Of a DNA stretch of 41,624 nucleotides, positions 8,344 through 16,682 are shown piece by piece. The position numbers and the translations under genes were made by a program. The stretch is taken from positions 1-41,624 of the forward strand of contig JAGHCW010000018.1 of NCBI GenBank assembly GCA_021160245.1, in the 5' to 3' direction. Below the pieces are notes generated by a model. The model worked only from the letters and a program-made list of their open reading frames with translations. It did no database searches and had not been told where the DNA came from. How positions within the stretch are numbered: position 1 is the stretch's first letter; the number at the start of each line of letters is the position of its first letter. Source of the stretch: a bacterium. GTDB taxonomy: Bacteria; B130-G9.

Positions 8344-9840
8344 GTGCATCCAGGCAAATACCTCGCGAAAGCGGCGCGGGACAGTGCCAGCAAGCTCGCG
8401 GTTATTGAGGACGAGAGAACGATAACCTACGGTCAGCTCTTCGAGAACGCGGCGGCGCTTTCTGTCCGGCTGCGGCAGTTGGGCTGCGGAAAAGGCCGGG
8501 CGGTGGTGCTGTTTCTTCCCAATTGCATTGAGTTCGCGACGAGTTATTTCGCGGTGATGCTTCTCGGGGGTGTTGCCGCTCTGACAGATGCGCGTTTGAA
8601 GGCTCCGGAGCTTGCCGCCTTTGTTGACGTGACCAAGCCCGAGGTCGTCATCACAACGCCGGACCTGGAACCCCTTGTGAAAAACGCGATCGGCCGTTTG
8701 CCGTTTGAGGTTTCCGTGCAAAGCACAGCGAGCTTCGCAGAGCTGTCACAAGCGGGAGCGCCTTCTGCGGATGAACTCCCGATTGAGAAGGTGGCGCCGG
8801 ACGCCGCCGCCCTCTATCTAAGCACATCGGGCACGACCCGGGAGCCGCACACGGTTGTGCTAACCTATTCGCAGCTTGATCTCTTCCCGGAGACCATGCA
8901 CGCAATGACGCAGACGTCGGCCGCAGATGTTGTGGGCATCATCTTGCCGATGTCTCACATATCCGGGCCGATCATCTGCAATGAGATAGTCAAGTACGGC
9001 ATCCCGCTCGTGCTTCTTCCAATAGCCCACCCGGAGAAGACGCTCTCGTTGATCGAGAAGCACGGCGTCACCTGGTTCCACGGCGTTCCGGCGGTCTTTC
9101 AGGTGCTTTTACGCTTAGCCAAAGTGAAGCAATGCGAGCTGAAGTCCCTTCGCTTCGTTGCTCTGATGGGAACCGTGGTTCCTGTCCCCCTGCTAAGGGA
9201 GTCTGCCAAACAGTTCCCCCATACCGCGATTATCCAGGGCTACGGCACGACGGAGACCTCCCCGCTCGTCACGCTGTTGAGGACGGAGGAGGCTCAGCGG
9301 AAGATCGGCAGCGTTGGTCAGGCCGCGCGTCGCTGCGAGATAATGATCGTCGGCAACGATGGCAACGAGCTTTTGACAGGGCATATCGGGGAGGTAATAG
9401 TCAAGGGACCACAGGTAATGAAGGGCTATCTGAACGACCCAGAGGCTACTGCCAGGGTGATAAAGGACGGCTGGTATCACTCCCGCGACGCCGGTTACTT
9501 CGATGAGGATGGCTACCTCTACATACTCGGCAGGAAAGACGACGTGATCATCACCGGCGGCCTGAACGTTCATCCGGGCCAAGTTGAGAACGTTCTTTCA
9601 GAGCATCCATGCGTGCTCGAAGCCGCTGTTGTCCCTGCACCGCACAAACTCAGCGGAGTTGTCCTCCACGCCGTCGTCGTGCTGAAATCCAATTGCCGTG
9701 CCACGGAGAGCGACCTCATCGCGTTCTGTCGCGAGCGACTGGCGGAGTTCAAGACACCCAGGCAGATTGAATTCAGAGAGAACCTGCCCAGAACGAGAAT
9801 GGGCAAGATAGACAGACAGGCGCTCGGCGCGCAAGCTTGA
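8344..9840 (+). CDS. AMP-dependent acyl-CoA synthetase/ligase
   Basis: This is a 498-residue ANL-superfamily enzyme, probably activating a carboxylic acid to an acyl-CoA via an acyl-AMP in the cytoplasm. Core motifs are in order: STSGTTREPH at 160-169 (phosphate-binding loop), GYGTTETSPL near 300, the GWYHSRDAGYFDEDGYLYIL region near 380, the hinge GRKDD, ITGGLNVHP, and PRTRMGKIDRQAL with the catalytic Lys near the end. The phosphate loop departs from the usual SGTTGxPKGV: a Gly is Arg and the Lys is His. GTG start with AGGAGG spaced correctly. The next gene, 46 bases on, is a lipid acyltransferase, so a joint role in lipid metabolism is plausible but unproven. Substrate unknown. Confidence 0.92.
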   Translation: MHPGKYLAKAARDSASKLAVIEDERTITYGQLFENAAALSVRLRQLGCGKGRAVVLFLPNCIEFATSYFAVMLLGGVAALTDARLKAPELAAFVDVTKPEVVITTPDLEPLVKNAIGRLPFEVSVQSTASFAELSQAGAPSADELPIEKVAPDAAALYLSTSGTTREPHTVVLTYSQLDLFPETMHAMTQTSAADVVGIILPMSHISGPIICNEIVKYGIPLVLLPIAHPEKTLSLIEKHGVTWFHGVPAVFQVLLRLAKVKQCELKSLRFVALMGTVVPVPLLRESAKQFPHTAIIQGYGTTETSPLVTLLRTEEAQRKIGSVGQAARRCEIMIVGNDGNELLTGHIGEVIVKGPQVMKGYLNDPEATARVIKDGWYHSRDAGYFDEDGYLYILGRKDDVIITGGLNVHPGQVENVLSEHPCVLEAAVVPAPHKLSGVVLHAVVVLKSNCRATESDLIAFCRERLAEFKTPRQIEFRENLPRTRMGKIDRQALGAQA

Positions 9841-9886
9841 GGCCCGCTGTCAGGAAACAGTCCACCGCGTCACTTCAGAGGCCATA

Positions 9887-10828
9887 ATGCGACTGAGAAA
9901 GAGACTCAGGAAGGGATACAAGAAAACCAGCCGCGCGGTCAGATACTGGTTCGGGCGCCAGATGCTCAGACTGGGGCTGTTTCTGATCCCTCTATTTCCC
10001 CTCGCGTTCATCGTGCTACTCGCGAGCTTTGCGGGCAAACTGGCGTGGTATCTGCGGGGGAAGGACCGGAGGCTTGCGTTCGCCAACATGGAGCTGGCCT
10101 TCCCGAGCCTAACGGATGAGGAAAAGACAAGCATAAGCAAGACCGCGGCCCGTAACCTGCTCAAGAATCTCCTTGAACTCGCATGGATAAATGGACATCC
10201 CGATCTAATGCCTAAACTCGTGGAATTGGAGGGGATGGAGCATATCCAGAATGCCGCAGCCAACGGCAAAGGCGTCGTTGTAATTAGCGCACACCTCGGC
10301 AACTTCATGCTTCTATGCCTCAGGCTGGCAATGGAGTGCGATGGATTCTCCGTCGTCATCAATATACCGCCGGATAAGGGGATCGCCGCCATGTTGAGGA
10401 GCTGCCACGCGAGATTCAGCATGAACCCCATCAACCGCAACCCTCAGTGGGCATCATTCAGGGAGTCGTTGCGAAGGCTGAAGAAGGACGAAGTCATCTG
10501 CCTCATCGCCGACGAAGAAGCCAGGAAAGGCGGCGTCTTCGTTGACTTCTTCGGCCATCTCGTCCCAACGCCCAAGGGACCAGCGGCACTTGCCATCCGC
10601 TCAGGCGCGACCGTAGTCCCCGCGTTTGCGTATCATTTACCTGAGGGCAGACAGAAGGTTGTCGTCCATCCCCCACTGAGGATGCCCGAAGGATACACTG
10701 ACGAACATATCCAAGAGGGCACGGCGGTCTTCACCAAGACAATTGAGGAGGCAATTCGGGAACATCCCGAGGAATGGGCCTGGATTAACAACAGGTGGCG
10801 CAAGCGCCTCACGAAAACCGGCCCATAG
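9887..10828 (+). CDS. Lysophospholipid/lipid A acyltransferase, LpxL/HtrB family
   Basis: This 313-residue protein resembles the LpxL/HtrB/MsbB family, which adds secondary acyl chains to lipid A at the inner membrane. An N-terminal hydrophobic helix (about residues 28-50) is followed by RRLAFANMELAFPSL, the conserved N-terminal signature. The catalytic-type motif AHLGNFML (usually HxGNWE) is near residue 135. C-terminal features are PTPKGPAALA and HPEEWAWINNRWRKR. The aromatic-acidic pair after HxGN is Phe-Met rather than Trp-Glu, so the acyl acceptor may not be lipid A itself. The start is ATG at 9887 with AGAGG upstream. It follows the acyl-CoA synthetase by 46 bases, probably in one transcript. 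Confidence 0.88.
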   Translation: MRLRKRLRKGYKKTSRAVRYWFGRQMLRLGLFLIPLFPLAFIVLLASFAGKLAWYLRGKDRRLAFANMELAFPSLTDEEKTSISKTAARNLLKNLLELAWINGHPDLMPKLVELEGMEHIQNAAANGKGVVVISAHLGNFMLLCLRLAMECDGFSVVINIPPDKGIAAMLRSCHARFSMNPINRNPQWASFRESLRRLKKDEVICLIADEEARKGGVFVDFFGHLVPTPKGPAALAIRSGATVVPAFAYHLPEGRQKVVVHPPLRMPEGYTDEHIQEGTAVFTKTIEEAIREHPEEWAWINNRWRKRLTKTGP

Positions 10829-11176
10829 CAGGCCCCATCGCTCTGGACGAGATTGTCGGATGGCGGAGGATTCCCCGGTCGCCACCCTCTCCGATCCCCA
10901 GACTGGCGCCTACTGCTACTCACATGCCCTTTCAGCGCATTTAGGCTTGGCAATAGGGCGCTCAACCATCCATAAACGACACAAATGGCCACAAAATGCA
11001 GCATACCCAACAATCTAATGGCAAATCCCTGCGAGATAAAATTCGCAACCAGGAGACGCGTGACATGAGTATCCTGAGCGCAGAAAGCGATTGATCAGAA
11101 TTACCCTACCTCAGTACTCCGCCTCTTCAAAAAATCTAGAACAGCCCCGACGTAATAGCTATCATCAAGCCAATCA
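10829..11176. other. Intergenic region between convergent genes, no feature seen
   Basis: This 348-base stretch lies between the ends of two convergent genes. I found no convincing terminator hairpin with a T-run, no RNA gene and no coding frame with plausible composition. Confidence 0.5.
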
Positions 11177-13648
11177 CTAGTCCTTAGACTTCCGCCCGAT
11201 GATCGCGTAATCCTGAAAGCCAAAGAGCATTCCGTCGATCTTCTCAAGATTCATGCGCATCGTCGTGTCCCGGTCATCCGAATCGCCTTCTGGAAGGGCG
11301 AGCCTCGTCTTGCTCCCAACCGGGGCGAGATATAGCACATCCTCAACCTCAACGTCTGTAAGCGAGAGCCCGAACCTCAGGAGCTCGGGATGAATCGGGA
11401 AAACGTGCGATGGATCGAGCAGAAAACTATTGATTAACGCATACAAAGAGAAGGGATTAATGGTCTCGAAGACAACAACACCGCCCGGTGAGAGCTTCTC
11501 CGCAATCAGCTTGCAGAGTCCAAGCACCTGAACGGGCGGAAGATGCTCCACAACCTGCGAGCAGAAGACTCCGTCAAATGATCCCACCTTCGCCTCCGAA
11601 AGGAAGGTGTGTAGGTCATAAGCCTCTGCCCTCAGCCCCTTTGACTTGCACAATTGAATCATCTCGGGATTCCGGTCAATGCCGAGCGCTTCAATCCCAC
11701 GCCCCTTGAGCAATTCCAGAAACTCCCCTCGCCCACAGCCAAGATCAATCACTCTCCGGCAATTTTCAAAATGAGGCGCATATCGCTCCTGACGCGCCTT
11801 CAGGGCGGTGCTGTCGCCTCGAAAGCGCTCTTCGAATATAACGTATTCATCATCTGTTAAGCCAAAGCCCTGTCCATTTCGCGATGGGCTGAGCTGAATA
11901 CTTGGCGCCTCGAGCGCATTCTGCGGTTCAGACTGGAGCTTGCGCTTGATGAAGATTATCGAGTGGTCGATCTCCTTCTGCCGACGGTTGAGCTCATTGA
12001 GCGTGACCGCGTGTTTCTCCTGTGTTTTCTGGAGATTGCTGGCCCAAGCATCCTGCAACTCGTTGCTCTTCTGGAGAGTTGATAGCCATTCTCGATACTC
12101 GTCCCGGGCGGTCTCAAGATTATCGAGCCAGTCCGCATGCTTCTTCGCCTGAGTTGAGACGTTCGAGAGCCATTCATCCTGCTTATCCGCCTTGTCGTTC
12201 AGATTCGTGAGCCATTCATTCGTCGCCTCATAGCTCTCATTGAGGTTCTGGAGCCACTTCTCATGGCCCTCTGTCTTGCTCTCAAGGTTCGAGAGCCAAG
12301 TATTGGCGGCCTCATAGCTCTCATTGAGATTTTGGAGCCACTTGTTTGCAACCTCGTGGTTGTCGCTGAGGTTCTGGAGCCACTCGTCGTGACCCATGGC
12401 CGTGTTCTCTAGATTGGAGAGCCACTCGTTTGACGCATTCTGGCCATCGCTGATGGTTGAAATCCACTTATTGTGACCATCAGCCCTGCTCTCGAGGCTT
12501 GAGAGCCTGTTGTCTGCCGCTTCGGAACTCCCATTGAGGTCCAGAAGCCACTTAACATGTTCCTCGCTAACGTTCTCGAGGTTAGTAAGCCACTCGTTGT
12601 GCTCATCAGCCTTGCTCTCGAGATTTGAGAGCCAATCCTTCGCCTCGTCCAGCCCGCCCTTAAAAGCATCCATCGATTCCGACGCCTCAACCCGCTTTAT
12701 CTCTGTGTGTTCAAGCCGAGTATCCAAAGACTCAATTTGCAGCGAGAAGAAAGAGCGGAGATCGTCGATGCTCTGTCCAAAGAACTGTATCTCTGCCAGG
12801 GTTTTCTCCAGCGCTCGCTCGTTCTGCTCAAAGCGCGCGTTGGTTGCCCTAGTAGCATCTTCCATCCTATCCGCTCGCTCATCCAGAGCCGCAAGATGCT
12901 CGGGGTATTCATCCAACCTCACCTCAGCTCTATCCGACCTTCCCTCGAGGCCATCCAGTCTCCTCTCGCACTGACTGATCTTCCCCTCAATGGACTCCTT
13001 TAGGGAAGCCGCGAGATCGGATGAACTGTCAATCATGTCATTCATCAGCGATGTCATCTGCGAGTTCACCGCGCTCTGACGCTCAAGCATGGTCGAGAGG
13101 AATGAAACCGTCTCGGACATCCCCTGAATGCAGGAAACTACTCCTTTGCTAAACAGTCTTTGATTCTCCACTTTCTGCTCGAGATTCCTCTCAACTTCCT
13201 GTATGCGGCGAACCTCATCCGCATTCCGTTTAAGGAGCGAGACCACTGCTCTATTGAATCTTGAGACCTGTGGAAAGAGACCGTCGGTGTAAGTTCTCGT
13301 CGAATATCGGAAAACTTTGAACGCGACTCGTTTGAGCGACCCCCAGATTCCCTTCGTCTTGGCCAAATAATTCAGGTCGATCTCTACATTCTCATCGATC
13401 TTCGCGAGGCCTTGCTCCGACGCCCGAGCGAGCTCCTCAGGCGCCAATTGCATCACAGATTTCTGCGACTCAAGAACGTCTCTGGCACTCGAAAGAGCTG
13501 TCTCTTGGGCCGAAAGCATCTCCAAGTATTTCGCCGAGCGCCTATTGGGGTCTGTGTTTGACAAACTGCCCAACAGGTCACGCCTCGTTCGATTCAGATT
13601 CGAGAAGTATCGAGCGAATGGGTCATTTGTGCCCTTTGTGCTTGTCAT
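11177..13648 (-). CDS. Long coiled-coil protein with C-terminal SAM methyltransferase and fifteen 14-residue repeats
   Basis: I chose the ATG at 13648 (AAGGA eight bases upstream), giving 823 residues. A TTG at 13669 would add seven. In the numbering from the TTG start, residues about 20-200 are mostly helical, about 200-345 are predicted coiled coil, and 346-555 are fifteen tandem 14-residue units of the form WLxNLxxxxxxHxx. The C-terminal domain from about 605 is a class I SAM methyltransferase with motif I IDLGCGRGEFL (641-651), then IEALGIDRNPEM and SQVVEHLPP. This layout resembles O-antigen chain-terminating proteins such as WbdD, whose coiled coil sets chain length, although no kinase domain is evident here. 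A role in capping or sizing a surface polysaccharide is inference. It stands alone on this strand between convergent and co-directional neighbours. Confidence 0.88.
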   Translation of the reverse strand: MTSTKGTNDPFARYFSNLNRTRRDLLGSLSNTDPNRRSAKYLEMLSAQETALSSARDVLESQKSVMQLAPEELARASEQGLAKIDENVEIDLNYLAKTKGIWGSLKRVAFKVFRYSTRTYTDGLFPQVSRFNRAVVSLLKRNADEVRRIQEVERNLEQKVENQRLFSKGVVSCIQGMSETVSFLSTMLERQSAVNSQMTSLMNDMIDSSSDLAASLKESIEGKISQCERRLDGLEGRSDRAEVRLDEYPEHLAALDERADRMEDATRATNARFEQNERALEKTLAEIQFFGQSIDDLRSFFSLQIESLDTRLEHTEIKRVEASESMDAFKGGLDEAKDWLSNLESKADEHNEWLTNLENVSEEHVKWLLDLNGSSEAADNRLSSLESRADGHNKWISTISDGQNASNEWLSNLENTAMGHDEWLQNLSDNHEVANKWLQNLNESYEAANTWLSNLESKTEGHEKWLQNLNESYEATNEWLTNLNDKADKQDEWLSNVSTQAKKHADWLDNLETARDEYREWLSTLQKSNELQDAWASNLQKTQEKHAVTLNELNRRQKEIDHSIIFIKRKLQSEPQNALEAPSIQLSPSRNGQGFGLTDDEYVIFEERFRGDSTALKARQERYAPHFENCRRVIDLGCGRGEFLELLKGRGIEALGIDRNPEMIQLCKSKGLRAEAYDLHTFLSEAKVGSFDGVFCSQVVEHLPPVQVLGLCKLIAEKLSPGGVVVFETINPFSLYALINSFLLDPSHVFPIHPELLRFGLSLTDVEVEDVLYLAPVGSKTRLALPEGDSDDRDTTMRMNLEKIDGMLFGFQDYAIIGRKSKD
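12005..12634 (-). repeat. Fifteen tandem 42-base units encoding 14-residue repeats
   Basis: The units begin at each Trp (or Arg in unit 4) and never change length. Examples are WLSNLESKADEHNE, WLTNLENVSEEHVK, WLQNLNESYEAANT and WLQNLNESYEATNE. Fourteen residues are two heptads, so the register of a coiled coil is kept exactly. Two units differ at only two residues (NESYEAANT and NESYEATNE), suggesting recent duplication. Confidence 0.92.
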
Positions 13649-13894
13649 CTTACCGTTCCTTATTCTCAAATTATATATCGCTGATTAGCATCCGATGCGC
13701 CTGATAGAATAAGTATCATAATATGGCGGCGTTGTAAGTTGCATACACTTTAATGCGCAGGTATGCGGATCATGCACGAGCCGCAAAAACCGGACATTGA
13801 GCAATTCAGTGATCTCAGAAAATGGCAGGAGTGTTCCAATATAATGAGGCGCAGCAGGTAGAACGCGCTGAGAAGTCAAGGAGCAGGCCCGCGT

Positions 13895-14509
13895 CTAAGC
13901 CGTAATCCCAAGGATCAAGAGCGGAACCGGGGGATTGCTTCTTCCCTGCCGGAGCACATTATATACCTCGCCTTCATAGTACGCTATGCCCGACGACATT
14001 TCGGACTGCATCGCCTTGACCGGCAAGATTTCGACTCCGACATTGATTACTCCGCCTGAGTAGAACAGCATGTGCTTCACGAACAGGTCGTATGCGACAA
14101 ACGCGTATTTACCAAACTGGACCTCTACTGCAACCGTCTCGTTGACGAAGTCGGTCTGCTTGTATGAGCGGATTGGCGATTCTTGTCCACACGCGATCAA
14201 ATGCTCCCTCTGCTGGTCCAGCGGCAGATTCATGGTCTCTTCCATTTGCGTTCGATCTGTCGTCACAAAATAGCTGTATCTGCGCTCGCTCCAGCCACGA
14301 TCAGCGAACAGCCTCTTGAATTCCGCATTTAATTCTGTGGGGCTATATAGATTCCTACCTAGCGTCCCGCGTTCTTTGCTGACCTTCGTCTTGAACTGGT
14401 CAGCTTCAACCGACTCTATGACGCTCCGTATTTCCTCATAAATGGCTGAATGATGAACAATGAGGTATTCCTCGCCATTAAGATGCGAGTATTTCTGCTC
14501 TATCTGCAT
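13895..14509 (-). CDS. Type II restriction endonuclease, BstYI/BglII family
   Basis: This 204-residue PD-(D/E)xK endonuclease has its putative active site in TDFVNETVAVEVQFGKYAF: D120, E129 and Q131. A Gln in place of the usual Lys, with the same D-9-E-2-Q spacing, is a hallmark of the BglII/BstYI family. The overall sequence (YSHLNGEEYL, FVAYDLFVKHMLFY, EMSSGIAYYEGEVYNV) agrees with my memory of BstYI, including its length of about 203 residues. The predicted target is therefore RGATCY, from family knowledge and not tested. The gene begins two bases after the methyltransferase stop. Expression as a pair is expected, and no controller (C) gene is visible. Confidence 0.92.
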   Translation of the reverse strand: MQIEQKYSHLNGEEYLIVHHSAIYEEIRSVIESVEADQFKTKVSKERGTLGRNLYSPTELNAEFKRLFADRGWSERRYSYFVTTDRTQMEETMNLPLDQQREHLIACGQESPIRSYKQTDFVNETVAVEVQFGKYAFVAYDLFVKHMLFYSGGVINVGVEILPVKAMQSEMSSGIAYYEGEVYNVLRQGRSNPPVPLLILGITA

Positions 14510-14511
14510 CT

Positions 14512-15468
14512 TCAGCTAGGGCTCAACGTTTCAAAAGGGCTTTTTGCAATGCTCAAGTTGCCCGTCGGCTCGTAAACCGGCCTCTCTGGCCGTATTTTCA
14601 ACCTTCCTTGATACGCAAGCCCCACTCTCTGGACAGCGATATCGAAGTACTTCTCCACCGTCTCAGCCCCCGCGCCTCTTCTACCCTCGATGACGGCGGC
14701 AGCAATAGAAGAACCCACTCCCATGAACGGATCGAGCACGAGATCACCGACATTCGTCATCGACCGGACGAGCCTCTGAACCAATGCCACCGGGAACTGG
14801 CACGGATGTTCCGTTTTCTCGACATGGTTGCTCTTCACATTGGGGATGTCCCAGACATCACTCGGGTTCTTTCCGCTGGGATTGCAGGAGTATCGGCCAG
14901 CATTGGGACCTTTGAAGTGCTTCTTGCCGGGGTACTTCTGTGGAACACGCACCGCGTCGACATTAAATACGTATTTATCCCCTTTGGTAAACCATAGAAT
15001 GACCTCGTATCGGCCAGAGAACCTCTTGGAGCAGTGTAGGCCGTGACCAAAATGCCAGACGATGCGATTGCGGAGCTTCAAACCGTGCCTCGCAAAACAA
15101 TCATACAGAAGGATATCCAGCGGCACGATCTCACCGTTTTCGACCCAGTTTCCAACTTCCCAACAGATACTACCCCCATCCTTCAAGGCCCTGAAACACT
15201 CGTCAATGACCTCAGCCTGAACTCGCACATAGTCATCCAAGACGAGCTTCGACTCATACGACTTCCCAATGTTATAGGGCGGCGAGGTAACGACCAGTTG
15301 AATGCTCCGGTCCGGGATCTGCCTGAGGAAATCGCGGCAGTCGCCCAGATAGAGAGATACGGTCGCATCAAGGGAGAATGTGCGCGATATCTCAAGCGAT
15401 TTCTTCGGAGCCAGAATGGTGAGATTTGGGTCATGTCGAGGCATAACCCGTTCCGAGGAATCAATCAT
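14512..15468 (-). CDS. Type II DNA methyltransferase of the adjacent restriction system, probably m4C
   Basis: This 318-residue beta-class DNA methyltransferase places catalytic motif IV, TSPPY, at 61-65, before SAM-binding motif I, DPFMGVG, at 246-252. The serine in SPPY points to N4-cytosine rather than adenine methylation. It should protect host DNA from the endonuclease that starts two bases downstream, and the same site (RGATCY) is predicted. ATG at 15468 is the longest start. An internal ATG at 15444 is possible, and neither has a strong ribosome site. It lies 36 bases downstream of pheS on the same strand and may be read from the pheS promoter. Confidence 0.92.
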   Translation of the reverse strand: MIDSSERVMPRHDPNLTILAPKKSLEISRTFSLDATVSLYLGDCRDFLRQIPDRSIQLVVTSPPYNIGKSYESKLVLDDYVRVQAEVIDECFRALKDGGSICWEVGNWVENGEIVPLDILLYDCFARHGLKLRNRIVWHFGHGLHCSKRFSGRYEVILWFTKGDKYVFNVDAVRVPQKYPGKKHFKGPNAGRYSCNPSGKNPSDVWDIPNVKSNHVEKTEHPCQFPVALVQRLVRSMTNVGDLVLDPFMGVGSSIAAAVIEGRRGAGAETVEKYFDIAVQRVGLAYQGRLKIRPERPVYEPTGNLSIAKSPFETLSPS

Positions 15469-15504
15469 AGTGGTTGGCCATATCCCCTATCCCCAACACT
15501 CCAC

Positions 15505-16521
15505 TCAGAATTGCTTTAGGAAACGCAGATCGTTCTCGACGAAGAGCCTGATGTCATCAATGCCATACTTGAGCATCGCAATTCGCTCAATGCCCATCCC
15601 GAATGCGAAGCCAGTATACTTCTCCCTGTTATACCCAACGTTGTCGAAGACGTTTGGATGAACCATTCCACAGCCCAATATCTCAAGCCATCCAGTTCCC
15701 TTGCACGACCGACAGCCCTTGCCTGAGCATATTCCGCAGCTGATGTCCATCTCCGCGCTCGGCTCCGTGAAAGGAAAATAGTGAGGTCGAAAGCGCGTCT
15801 TGCGCTCCTCGCCAAACATCTGCCGAGCAAACTCGCCCAACACGGCTTTGAGATTGGAGAACGTAACGCCCTCGTCAACCATCAAGCCCTCAACCTGAGT
15901 GAACATGGGCAAATGCGTCGGGTCAGCAGCGTCACGCCGATAGGCCACTCCGGGCGAGATCACCTGCACCGGCGGTTTGACCGACTCCATAACTCGAATC
16001 TGTACAGGGGATGTGTGCGTTCGCAAAAGGACGTCATCTGAAATGTAAAACGTATCATGCAAATCTCGAGCCGGGTGCTCCTTCGGTGTGTTAAGCGCCC
16101 CAAAATTGTAGTAGTCCAGCTCCACTTCCGGACCGGTCTCAACCTTGAAACCCATCTCCACGAATATGTCTATAACATCGTCCATTACCTGTGTGCATGG
16201 GTGAAGGTGTCCCCGCGCGAACGAATACGAGGGCAACGTCCAATCGAACGAACTCGCGGCTACCTCCCCCTGATTTGCGACAGCAATCCGCTCCTTGGCC
16301 TCATCAAAAGCCTGCTGAACAGAGACCTTCGCATCGTTGATCACCTTCCCGGCCCCCGGACGCTCCTCGGTGCTCAATTTGCCGATTGACTTTAGGAACA
16401 TCGCTAAGAGACCGCGCTTGCCAAGATACTTTATCCTAAATCTCTCCAGCTCCTCTGCACAACTGGCGGAGGCGAATTCCTTAACAGCCTGCTGCTTGGC
16501 CTCGGCAACTTCCTCGATCAT
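15505..16521 (-). CDS. pheS: Phenylalanyl-tRNA synthetase alpha subunit
   Basis: PheS is the catalytic alpha subunit of the alpha2-beta2 synthetase that charges tRNA-Phe. The N-terminal coiled coil spans about residues 1-90. Class II motifs follow: the motif 2 region ISPGVAYRRDAADPTHLPMF, FRPHYFPFTEPSAEMDI, and motif 3 GFAFGMGIERIAMLKYGI near the end. A cysteine-rich insert (CGICSGKGCRSCKG) is present, as in many bacterial PheS. Length is 338 residues, normal. The ATG at 16521 is preceded by GAGGG. pheT, normally the next gene, is not found: a restriction-modification pair follows instead. Confidence 0.97.
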   Translation of the reverse strand: MIEEVAEAKQQAVKEFASASCAEELERFRIKYLGKRGLLAMFLKSIGKLSTEERPGAGKVINDAKVSVQQAFDEAKERIAVANQGEVAASSFDWTLPSYSFARGHLHPCTQVMDDVIDIFVEMGFKVETGPEVELDYYNFGALNTPKEHPARDLHDTFYISDDVLLRTHTSPVQIRVMESVKPPVQVISPGVAYRRDAADPTHLPMFTQVEGLMVDEGVTFSNLKAVLGEFARQMFGEERKTRFRPHYFPFTEPSAEMDISCGICSGKGCRSCKGTGWLEILGCGMVHPNVFDNVGYNREKYTGFAFGMGIERIAMLKYGIDDIRLFVENDLRFLKQF

Positions 16522-16682
16522 AATTCCCTCAAAGTAAGCAAGTCATTGCAAAATCGCATCATGCGATGGGATTCCCCAAGTTCTAAAAATATGACTCATT
16601 GCCTTCTACCTTGCTGCCGCAACACGGTCCATAATAGCGAGTTTGGAGCGGAAAGGCGGAAAGCAGGATGCTATCGTCACAT

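Noticed and set aside
12005-12634. CRISPR-like regular repeats
   Set aside because: The 42-base periodicity is continuous coding sequence with diverged units and no spacers. No CRISPR array was found anywhere in the window.
12510-12974. Plus-strand 154-codon frame, Ser-rich
   Set aside because: It is the complement of the 14-residue repeat region and adjacent coiled coil. The composition is explained by that.
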